Assembly: GCA_021841725.1 (NCBI GenBank)
Contig: JAKCEC010000039.1
Coordinates: 1-9,439 of the forward strand
Direction of reading: 5' to 3'
DNA from: Actinomycetes bacterium
GTDB lineage: Bacteria > Actinomycetota > Acidimicrobiia > Acidimicrobiales > RAAP-2
DNA length: 9,439 bases
Under the pieces are notes generated by a model that was not told the DNA's origin, made no database searches, and was given only the letters and a program-made list of their open reading frames with translations. A program made the translations under genes and the position numbers. Positions 1-5,195 of the stretch are shown one piece after another (positions within the stretch are counted from its first letter, which is position 1; each line of letters opens with the position of its first letter).

Positions 1-1074
1 CGATCCGAAGGTCGCCCAGATGGTCAGGGCGCAGGCGATGATCGAGTCCATGATCACCGCCTGGTAGCGCTTGAGGTGGATGCCCATCGCCTGCACCGAG
101 ACACCCGAGGAGTAGAGGTCCAGGGAATTGATGCCGAATAGCTGCACGATGGCGAAGACCAAGAAGACGACCACGAACCACGAGGGCAGGCCCGCCTGGT
201 GGAAGAGGGCCTCGAAGGGGTTGGCGCTGTTCCAGACGTTCGTATTCGATAGGAAGCTGAAGGCGAGGGCGCCCATGATCATCATGGCGATCTCGGGGAG
301 GGCGGTGCCCACGAAGATCCACCCGACGACCGCTCCCTTCTTCGATTCGCGCGGTAGGTAACGGGTGTAGTCGTTGCCGCACTCCGTCCACCCCAGGCCG
401 GAGAGGGCGATGGTGAAGGCCAGGCCCGCGCTGTAGGGTTCCCAGCCGTGGGCGAAGACCGTGACGGCCCCCGGGTGGGCGTGGCGGGCTTCGAAGACGA
501 CGAAGATGGCGAAGATGACCGCGAAGGGCACGATCAGCGCGCGCAGGACCTTGACCATCGTCGCGTGACCGAGGTAGGGCATGACCGCTTGGATCGTCGC
601 CGCCACGACGATGAAGATCACCTTGACCGTACCGTTGGGGTTGAATCCGGCGTACTGGCTCAACACAATGGCCGCCCCCACGATCAGGATCAGTCCCTCG
701 GTCTCGAAGCCCAGTTGGGTGATCCAGTTGAAGAAGGAGACGACGCGCGAACCGCGGGTGCCGAACGCGGCGCGGGAGGCGGTGAACGCCGTCGTGCCGG
801 TCTCTTGACCCTGCAGCGACGCGACGCCCAACAACAGAAACGAGACGTTGCCGATGACGATGATGCTCACCGCGGTCCAGAAACTGAAGCCGAAACCCAT
901 CAACAGCGCGCCGTAGATGAAGTATTCGACGTTGATCGCCGACCCGGCCCACATGGCGCCGATGTTGCGCGGGGTGGCCCATCGTTGATTCTCGGGGATG
1001 AAGTCGATGCCGTGCGTCTCGACCTTGAACGCCTCGTCGCCGATCGCTCCGTCGTGTACCTGCGTGATTGCCAC
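1..1074 (-). CDS. NCS1-family nucleobase permease, partial (C-terminus beyond window)
   Basis: The reverse strand translates from GTG at 1074 to the window edge without a stop (358 residues; family proteins usually have about 420-500, so the last membrane segments are missing). It is an inner-membrane proton or sodium symporter of the purine/cytosine/uracil/allantoin (NCS1, PF02133) family. Family marks are an N-terminal IPENQRW segment ahead of the first helix, a QGQETGTTAF...SRAAFGTRG stretch (about 88-108) and GWTECGNDYTRYLP (about 228-241), which matches the DYTRY loop typical of NCS1 carriers. Many hydrophobic helices follow one another (for example about 53-85, 152-165, 178-194, 216-228, 250-275, 299-316). 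The GTG start is supported by AGGGAGGA at 1089-1082, 7 nt upstream. The substrate cannot be told: cytosine, purines, uracil and hydantoins are all possible. The gene is transcribed away from the rest of the window, and whatever lies beyond position 1 would help fix its role. Confidence 0.9.
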   Translation of the reverse strand, partial: MAITQVHDGAIGDEAFKVETHGIDFIPENQRWATPRNIGAMWAGSAINVEYFIYGALLMGFGFSFWTAVSIIVIGNVSFLLLGVASLQGQETGTTAFTASRAAFGTRGSRVVSFFNWITQLGFETEGLILIVGAAIVLSQYAGFNPNGTVKVIFIVVAATIQAVMPYLGHATMVKVLRALIVPFAVIFAIFVVFEARHAHPGAVTVFAHGWEPYSAGLAFTIALSGLGWTECGNDYTRYLPRESKKGAVVGWIFVGTALPEIAMMIMGALAFSFLSNTNVWNSANPFEALFHQAGLPSWFVVVFLVFAIVQLFGINSLDLYSSGVSVQAMGIHLKRYQAVIMDSIIACALTIWATFGS

Positions 1075-1107
1075 TGAGTGGTCCTCCCTACTAGATGGTC
1101 TTCACCT

Positions 1108-1141
1108 GTGCCGACTCCGTGAGGGGCTAGTCGTACGGCAC
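1108..1141 (-). promoter_or_regulatory. Hairpin in the 5' leader of the permease mRNA
   Basis: In the leader RNA, GTGCC (1141-1137) pairs with GGCAC (1112-1108). After a GTAC bulge on the 5' side, GACT (1132-1129) pairs with AGTC (1116-1113), closing a 12-nt loop, AGCCCCTCACGG. The loop contains CCCT and CCTC, each able to form 4 bp with the downstream Shine-Dalgarno AGGGAGGA (1089-1082), so a weak translational switch is imaginable. It matches no riboswitch class that I recognise. The stem is seen directly; regulation is inference. Confidence 0.35.
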
Positions 1142-1156
1142 CAGTCTTACCGAAAA

Positions 1157-1185
1157 TTTATGTGGCCCTCGGGCAGTCGTGTTAA
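1157..1185 (-). promoter_or_regulatory. Candidate -35/-10 promoter for the permease gene
   Basis: Reading the reverse strand, TTAACA (1185-1180, 5 of 6 to TTGACA) is followed after exactly 17 nt by CATAAA (1162-1157, 4 of 6 to TATAAT). The region is markedly more AT-rich than its surroundings. Transcription would start near 1150, leaving a leader of about 75 nt before the GTG at 1074. The call rests on consensus and spacing only. Confidence 0.5.
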
Positions 1186-1240
1186 TTCTCTCGACTTTTA
1201 TTACCGACCTATTAGGGCGTACTTCGGGCCGATTCATACG

Positions 1241-1258
1241 CCCCCGCCACACTGGGGG
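1241..1258 (+). promoter_or_regulatory. GC hairpin upstream of the small-protein gene
   Basis: CCCCC (1241-1245) and GGGGG (1254-1258) can form a 5-bp all-GC stem with an 8-nt loop. It lies 30 nt before the ATG at 1289 and about 20 nt before its Shine-Dalgarno. It could be part of the 5' leader, a weak terminator for upstream readthrough, or chance in GC-rich DNA. I did not find a convincing -35/-10 pair for this gene on the plus strand. Confidence 0.25.
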
Positions 1259-1288
1259 AGTCAGATTCTTTCGTCCCGAGGAGGACCC

Positions 1289-1555
1289 ATGTATCGTCCG
1301 CACAAGAAGCAGTTGGTGCGCCGCGTGAGCGTCACCGGCGCCCTCGTCCTCGTCGCCGTGACGGGCCTCGCCGTCACGTTCATCAGCCAGGGCGCGTCGT
1401 CCTCGAGCGCGTTGACGCCCGCGAAAACCGTCGCCTCGACGTCGTCGAGCGAGGCCTCGACCACGAGTGCGAGCGCGTCGACGGCCATCTCCACGCCGGC
1501 GTATCACGTGGTGCGCGTGGGGGGCGACGACGGCGGTAACCAGGGAGACAACTAG
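1289..1555 (+). CDS. Small membrane-anchored or secreted Ser/Thr-rich protein (88 aa)
   Basis: No family is recognised. The ATG at 1289 follows a strong GAGGAGGA (1278-1285), although the spacing of about 4 nt is short; the frame is open further upstream but lacks such a site. The protein has a basic N-terminus (MYRPHKKQLVRR), one hydrophobic segment at about 14-32 and no cysteine, so it is either a cleaved secretory protein or a signal-anchored protein. Residues 36-70 are almost only Ser, Thr and Ala, typical of extracellular linkers. The tail at about 70-88 is short and polar, ending in Gly, Asp and Asn. No catalytic motif is visible. It is flanked by the permease upstream (divergent) and the exporter downstream (convergent, stops overlapping), so the context suggests no partner. 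The start, Shine-Dalgarno, signal-like N-terminus and codon use make it a likely real gene. Confidence 0.65.
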   Translation: MYRPHKKQLVRRVSVTGALVLVAVTGLAVTFISQGASSSSALTPAKTVASTSSSEASTTSASASTAISTPAYHVVRVGGDDGGNQGDN

Positions 1556-2730
1556 GCGCCGCGGCCGTCTTCGAGGACCGCGGGGGTGATGCGTCCGCGC
1601 ACTCCGCGCCACACGAACACCGTCGAGACCGCGAGACCGGCCGAGGTGACGGCGATCACGGTGAAGGGGAGTGCGGTATTCACCGTGAACATGAAGCCCG
1701 AAGTGATCGACGCGAGGGCCAGGGACGCGGTGGTCGAGGTGGCGTAGAGCCCCTGGCGACGGGAGAGTTCTCGCGGACGCGCCCCTTGGCTGAGGAGTGA
1801 GACGATCGAGGGCGACGAGAGCGAGGCGCCGACGGACTCGGCCGAACCGACGAAGAGCATGACGACGTTGTTGTGGATGTGCGGGTAGGTGGCGAGAAAC
1901 GCGGCGCCGTTGAGGAGTCCCAACAACGCGGTCACCCGGCGGTTCAGGTGGTCCGCGATCCAGCCCCCGAGGCGACTGAAGATGACGAAGGGGAGGGCGA
2001 ACATCGTCCAGCTGAGTCGGATCTGCAGGGTGGACGCGTGGTGGGCGTGCATCAACAGGCTCCAGCACGTCTCGTAGACGCCGACCGCGAGACCCGTCGC
2101 CGACGCGGCGACGAGTGCGCCGGCGAGGGGACGGTTCCAGCGCAGCGCGTCCAGGGGGGTCGGGTCGTAGGCGCGGTCCCCGACGTTGGTGTGGTAGGCC
2201 ACGACCGCCGCGATCAGGCTCACGACGCCGGTGACGAAGAAGACCCACCCCAGGTCGTTGACCGACGCGAGCACCCCCGCCAGCGGGCCCAGGGCGACCC
2301 CCGTGAGCTGGGCGGCGAAGATGCGCGAGACGGCCCGCCCGCGCTCCCCCTCCGCGAAGAGCGCGGCCACGGCCGACATCGAGGCCACCTCGAGCGCCCC
2401 CGCCGACGCACCCTGGACGACGCGAGTGAGGGCGAACCACGGGGCGCTCAAGGGCAGCGCGTAGGTCATCGACGCGAGGCCGTAGGCGATCAGGCTGGCG
2501 ACGAGGATCGGGCGTCGTCCGAACCGGTCGGCGAGTCGACCCAGGAAGAACTGCGTCGCCACCCCCGCGATGAAGAACGACGCCACGATGAGTCCGATGA
2601 CGTGGGGCGAGCCCCCCCGGTGTTCGAGGAAGAGCGCGAGCAGGGGGAGACCCAGGGTGGCCCCCACCCACTGGATCAGGACGATGACGGTAAGGCGATT
2701 GAGCGTCTGGCGCGGCGTTGAGACAGGCAC
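1552..2730 (-). CDS. MFS transporter, DHA1 drug:H+ antiporter type
   Basis: A 392-residue membrane protein of the usual 12-helix major facilitator size. MFS motif A is clear in the loop after helix 2 (GRLADRFGRRP, about 64-74), and a degenerate copy (GGWIADHLNRR, about 255-265) sits at the equivalent place in the second half. GVALGPLAGVL (about 144-154) resembles antiporter motif C in helix 5, which points to proton-driven efflux of drugs or metabolites rather than uptake. The GTG start at 2730 is forced: an in-frame TAG lies only four codons upstream. There is no Shine-Dalgarno; instead TAGCGT ends 6 nt before the start codon, suggesting a leaderless mRNA. The gene begins 26 bp after the stop of the CadD-like gene in the same direction, so readthrough is possible. 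Its stop overlaps the stop of the convergent small-protein gene. The substrate is unknown. Confidence 0.88.
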   Translation of the reverse strand: MPVSTPRQTLNRLTVIVLIQWVGATLGLPLLALFLEHRGGSPHVIGLIVASFFIAGVATQFFLGRLADRFGRRPILVASLIAYGLASMTYALPLSAPWFALTRVVQGASAGALEVASMSAVAALFAEGERGRAVSRIFAAQLTGVALGPLAGVLASVNDLGWVFFVTGVVSLIAAVVAYHTNVGDRAYDPTPLDALRWNRPLAGALVAASATGLAVGVYETCWSLLMHAHHASTLQIRLSWTMFALPFVIFSRLGGWIADHLNRRVTALLGLLNGAAFLATYPHIHNNVVMLFVGSAESVGASLSSPSIVSLLSQGARPRELSRRQGLYATSTTASLALASITSGFMFTVNTALPFTVIAVTSAGLAVSTVFVWRGVRGRITPAVLEDGRGA

Positions 2731-2732
2731 CC

Positions 2733-2748
2733 GGCCACGCTAGTGGCC
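2733..2748 (-). repeat. 6-bp inverted repeat spanning the exporter -10 box
   Basis: GGCCAC (2733-2738) and GTGGCC (2743-2748) form a perfect 6-bp inverted repeat around the 4-nt centre GCTA. It sits in the 26-bp gap between the CadD-like stop (2757) and the exporter start (2730) and contains the proposed -10 of the exporter (2742-2737). It may be a repressor operator, or a short hairpin at the end of the upstream transcript; no T-run follows. Confidence 0.4.
2737..2742 (-). promoter_or_regulatory. -10 box of a leaderless promoter (MFS gene)
   Basis: Reverse strand TAGCGT (2742-2737) ends exactly 6 nt before the GTG at 2730, so transcription would begin at or next to the start codon. It fits the TANNNT pattern seen before four other starts in this window. 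No clear -35 is visible. Confidence 0.45.
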
Positions 2749-2756
2749 CCTTCGGG

Positions 2757-3323
2757 TCAGAGCAGGTGACACTCGAAGAGGATGACGACGCCGAGGATCA
2801 CGTAGAGTCCGGGCACCAGCCGGGGGCCACTTCGTTGGCCCCAGCGCACGACGCGCGGGTGGGTGGCGAGAGACCACGCGAGGAGAACGAAGAGTGTCTG
2901 GCCGCACGCGAACACGACGTCCACGAGGAGCTGGCGCGCGACGCCGTTGGCGCGCAGCAGCGGAATCCAGACCGCCAGGTTGTCCCCGCCCAGACCCACG
3001 GTGACGAGGAACGTGGTGACCGCGCCGCGTCGCAGCGACGCCGTCACGTCGTCGCGTCGGTGGTGCCAGGTGCGCCAGGCCAGCGCCCACGGTGCGACGG
3101 CGAGCACGCCGACCCAGCGCAGCGGGACGGCCTCGAGACTGGAACCCACCGCCGTGGCGAGGCCCACGAGGACCACGACTCCCGCACTCTGGGACACCGT
3201 GAGTGCGGCGAAGCGGTCGCGGGGGGACAACGCGAGCTGCGCGGCGAAGGCGAAGAGGTTGTCCAGCATCGTGGCGGCGAAGGCGAACGAACCGATCGCC
3301 ACCAGTTCGAGGAGCGAGCGCAT
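2757..3323 (-). CDS. CadD-like (LysE superfamily) membrane transporter, putative metal or cation export
   Basis: A 188-residue, very hydrophobic protein with about five helices. Two elements recall cadmium-resistance transporters of the CadD family (PF03596): the helix-1 motif ATMLDNLFAF (about 17-26, cf. the family's N-I-D-D-L) and LGGDNLAVWIPLL (about 111-123, cf. G-G-D-N-I-x-x-Y-x-P). The C-terminal helix ends GVVILFECHLL, also like the family. The first acidic pair is D-N rather than D-D, so metal specificity is uncertain. I chose the ATG at 3323 rather than the one at 3365 because TAATCT ends 7 nt before it (leaderless start) and the first helix begins at once, as in the family; the longer form adds 14 residues without a ribosome site. 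It is divergent from the dehydratase gene and 26 bp upstream of the MFS gene. The fold is fairly sure and the substrate is inferred. Confidence 0.7.
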   Translation of the reverse strand: MRSLLELVAIGSFAFAATMLDNLFAFAAQLALSPRDRFAALTVSQSAGVVVLVGLATAVGSSLEAVPLRWVGVLAVAPWALAWRTWHHRRDDVTASLRRGAVTTFLVTVGLGGDNLAVWIPLLRANGVARQLLVDVVFACGQTLFVLLAWSLATHPRVVRWGQRSGPRLVPGLYVILGVVILFECHLL

Positions 3324-3330
3324 CGCACCG

Positions 3331-3336
3331 AGATTA
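3331..3336 (-). promoter_or_regulatory. -10 box of a leaderless promoter (CadD-like gene)
   Basis: Reverse strand TAATCT (3336-3331; 4 of 6 to TATAAT) lies 7 nt before the ATG at 3323. It decides the start in favour of 3323. No -35 is evident. Confidence 0.5.
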
Positions 3337-3371
3337 CTGGCCGGTTCGGGGGTGATCGGCGCCATCGCGGG

Positions 3372-3377
3372 TAGTGT
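3372..3377 (+). promoter_or_regulatory. -10 box of a leaderless promoter (dehydratase gene)
   Basis: TAGTGT lies 7 nt before the first ATG at 3385. The intervening GGACGAG is only weakly Shine-Dalgarno-like, so a leaderless start is preferred. The divergent -10 boxes (3331-3336 and 3372-3377) are just 35 bp apart, so the two promoters must share their upstream DNA. Confidence 0.5.
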
Positions 3378-3384
3378 GGACGAG

Positions 3385-4359
3385 ATGATGCGTCACGTGG
3401 CCGTGCCCTCCGACGAGCAATTAGAGGCCGCCGCCCGGGTCATCGCGGACCACCTCGAGCCCACCCCCACCGTGACGTTGCGATTGCGCGGACGCTCCGT
3501 CCTGGCCAAGCTGGAGAGCCTCCAGATCACTGGTTCCTTCAAGATCCGCGGGGCGTTGGCGGCCATCGACGCGGCCCACCGCGACGACCCCCACGGGGCG
3601 GTCATCACGTCGTCAGCCGGCAATCACGGGCTGGGGATCGCGCACGCGTCGAACACCCTACGCGTACCCGCGACCGTGGTGGTGCCCGCGAACGCCTCGG
3701 CGGCCAAGGTGAAGAAGCTGCGAAATTACGAGATTGAACTCATTCAATTCGGTTCGTCCTACGACGAGGCCCAGGCCCACGCCCAAGAGCTCGCCGCGCA
3801 ACGCTCCATTCGCTACATCTCGCCCTTTAACGACACCGACGTGATCGCGGGTCAGGCGACCGTCTTCGCCGAGATGCTGATCCAAGCCCCCGAGATCGAG
3901 CACGTCGTCGTCCCCGTCGGTGGGGGCGGTTTGGTGTCGGGGGTCTTGCTGGCCCGCGCCCACCACGGTCGCGAGGACGTGCGCGTCACCGGGGTGCAGC
4001 CCGAGGCGAGCGCGGCGATGTACCACGTCCTGCGGGGCGCCAAGATGGACGAGGTGCGTCACCGACCCACGATCGCCGACGGTCTCGCCGGCGGCGGCGA
4101 CGACGGTGCGGTGACCAACGAACTGGTCTCCGCGCACCACGTACCGCTCGTACTGGTGCCCGAACACGCCATTCGCCAGGGGGTGCGCGAGGCCGCCGAG
4201 ACCAATGGTCTCGTGCTCGAAGGGTCGGCCGCCACGCCCTACGCCGCCATCGTGCGTTCGTTGGTGGATGACGCGGATTCGCGCGTCGGCTTCATCGCGA
4301 GTGGTCGCAACATCGCCCACGGCCTCCTGCTCGAACTGCTCGCCGAGCCCCTCGACTGA
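3385..4359 (+). CDS. PLP-dependent threonine/serine dehydratase, catabolic-size (no ACT domain)
   Basis: A 324-residue fold-type II PLP enzyme. TGSFKIRGA (about 49-57) supplies the Schiff-base lysine K53. SAGNHG (about 77-82) is the substrate-carboxylate loop. VGGGGLVSG (about 178-186) is the glycine loop that holds the PLP phosphate. E279 and SGRN (about 307-310) lie where family members contact the pyridine ring and its nitrogen; the usual SGGN is SGRN here. The length equals one catalytic domain with no C-terminal ACT regulatory domain, as in catabolic TdcB-like dehydratases and serine racemases rather than biosynthetic IlvA. The likely reaction is deamination of L-threonine to 2-oxobutanoate or of serine to pyruvate; serine/threonine racemisation or hydroxyectoine-type elimination (EutB) cannot be excluded. 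ATGs at 3385 and 3388 are adjacent; the first fits a leaderless start. No pathway partner is next to it. Confidence 0.88.
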   Translation: MMRHVAVPSDEQLEAAARVIADHLEPTPTVTLRLRGRSVLAKLESLQITGSFKIRGALAAIDAAHRDDPHGAVITSSAGNHGLGIAHASNTLRVPATVVVPANASAAKVKKLRNYEIELIQFGSSYDEAQAHAQELAAQRSIRYISPFNDTDVIAGQATVFAEMLIQAPEIEHVVVPVGGGGLVSGVLLARAHHGREDVRVTGVQPEASAAMYHVLRGAKMDEVRHRPTIADGLAGGGDDGAVTNELVSAHHVPLVLVPEHAIRQGVREAAETNGLVLEGSAATPYAAIVRSLVDDADSRVGFIASGRNIAHGLLLELLAEPLD

Positions 4360-4367
4360 GGGGGTTC

Positions 4368-4383
4368 TCCGACGTAGGTCGGA
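4368..4383. repeat. 6-bp inverted repeat between the dehydratase and exported-protein genes
   Basis: TCCGAC (4368-4373), loop GTAG, GTCGGA (4378-4383): a perfect 6-bp stem with a 4-nt loop. It starts 9 nt after the dehydratase stop and ends 4 nt before the -10 box at 4388, so it lies in the spacer of the next promoter. It could be an operator or a short terminator hairpin; no T-run follows. Its shape closely resembles the repeat at 2733-2748. Confidence 0.4.
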
Positions 4384-4387
4384 CCGT

Positions 4388-4393
4388 TAGGGT
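4388..4393 (+). promoter_or_regulatory. -10 box of a leaderless promoter (exported-protein gene)
   Basis: TAGGGT ends 6 nt before the GTG at 4400 and immediately abuts another in-frame GTG at 4394. The usual -10 to +1 distance points to 4400 as the first transcribed base and the start codon. Confidence 0.45.
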
Positions 4394-4399
4394 GTGCGC

Positions 4400-5191
4400 G
4401 TGGCATTAACGCACCGGGTCTCCGCCGCCCTGGTGGTCGCGCTCGTGGTGCTCCTCGCGGCGTTGACCTGGGCCAACTCGGGGACGACCTCGCGCGGTGA
4501 CCCGCTGGTGCTCCACGGTCACGCGCCCGCGTCAGTCGAATTCACCCTGACCGTGTCGACGACGGGCCTACGGCGCACGTCGGGCACCGTGTGGCTCGAC
4601 CTGGTCACCGGTGCCCTGCGCGCGACGTTGGCGGTGCCCGTCCTCACGGCCGCCACCGAGATCGACGTACGCGAAGTGGGCGATCGACTCTTCCTCACCT
4701 CGCCGAATCTGGCCGACGCCGCGGGCCCCGTGTGGTACGTGCAGCCCGTGCGCTGGCCCTCCGTGAGGGGTCTCGCGCCGATCGTGGTCGCACCGCGCCG
4801 GGCCCTCGCGACGCTGTTAGCCCACGCGACGATCGCCCGTCACGGCGACGTCACGACCTACGAGGTGCGACGTCGGCCCGTCCGTCTCGCGAGCGTCACC
4901 GCCCCTGGCGCGCCGACCTCCGCGGGCACCCTCGACGTGGTGGTCACCGCGGGTGCCCACGGCGAGCTCACGGCGCTGTGGGCGCGTATGACGTCGAAGT
5001 CCGACGCCACGACGGTGAGCCTGCAAGTCCTGTCCTATCACCCCTCGCTGGTGGTCAGCGCCCCCCCGCCCGCCCGCGCCACCGTCCCCGCGGGCCCCCT
5101 GCTGGGTCAACTCGCCACGAGCCGGGTGCTGGGAACCCTGGTCCTGCCCGCGACGCTGATCGCTCTCGTGACGCCGTCGAAACTAGGTTGA
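4400..5191 (+). CDS. Exported protein, LppX/LolA-like fold suspected
   Basis: 263 residues from GTG 4400; GTG 4394 would add two residues but sits directly against the -10 box. The N-terminus is a clear secretion signal or anchor: a short polar start, then a hydrophobic stretch at about 8-24 (ALVVALVVLLAALTW). The only weak family hint is the pattern of the mature part: SGTVWLDLVTGALRATL (about 61-77), then an acidic beta-strand and GDRLFLTSPN (about 94-103), and late SYHPSLVVSAPPPA (about 212-225), as in periplasmic LppX/LprG or LolA-like half-barrels that bind lipids. It is not a lipoprotein: the sequence has no cysteine and so no lipobox. The C-terminus (about 243-258) is again hydrophobic and could be a second anchor. 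It overlaps the promoter of the next gene, whose start is 4 bp downstream, so the two may be cotranscribed. Function unknown. Confidence 0.7.
   Translation: MALTHRVSAALVVALVVLLAALTWANSGTTSRGDPLVLHGHAPASVEFTLTVSTTGLRRTSGTVWLDLVTGALRATLAVPVLTAATEIDVREVGDRLFLTSPNLADAAGPVWYVQPVRWPSVRGLAPIVVAPRRALATLLAHATIARHGDVTTYEVRRRPVRLASVTAPGAPTSAGTLDVVVTAGAHGELTALWARMTSKSDATTVSLQVLSYHPSLVVSAPPPARATVPAGPLLGQLATSRVLGTLVLPATLIALVTPSKLG
5184..5189 (+). promoter_or_regulatory. -10 box within the end of the upstream gene
   Basis: TAGGTT ends 6 nt before the GTG at 5196. The gap, GAGGAC, could equally serve as a Shine-Dalgarno in a transcript that reads through from the gene at 4400, so this gene may be expressed both ways. 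Confidence 0.35.
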
Positions 5192-5195
5192 GGAC

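Noticed and set aside
448..1077. A 209-codon plus-strand frame opposite the permease
   Set aside because: A highly charged shadow. The reverse strand carries the unmistakable NCS1 permease over the same bases.
1127..2671. A 514-codon minus-strand frame overlapping the MFS gene
   Set aside because: An Arg/Pro/Gly-rich shadow in another frame. It runs through the small-protein gene and the intergenic region and has no recognisable motif.
1873..2721. A 282-codon plus-strand frame opposite the MFS gene
   Set aside because: Composition (Asp/Glu/Arg/Gly/Gln-rich) is typical of antisense to membrane-protein codons, and it has no ribosome site or motif.
2757..3365. Longer start (ATG 3365) for the CadD-like protein
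   Set aside because: It would overlap the control region of the divergent dehydratase and has no ribosome site; ATG 3323 has TAATCT at leaderless spacing and starts right at helix 1.
2863..3384. N-terminal extension of the dehydratase frame back to 2863
   Set aside because: The extra 174 residues are antisense to the CadD-like gene and low-complexity; family enzymes begin close to the chosen ATG.
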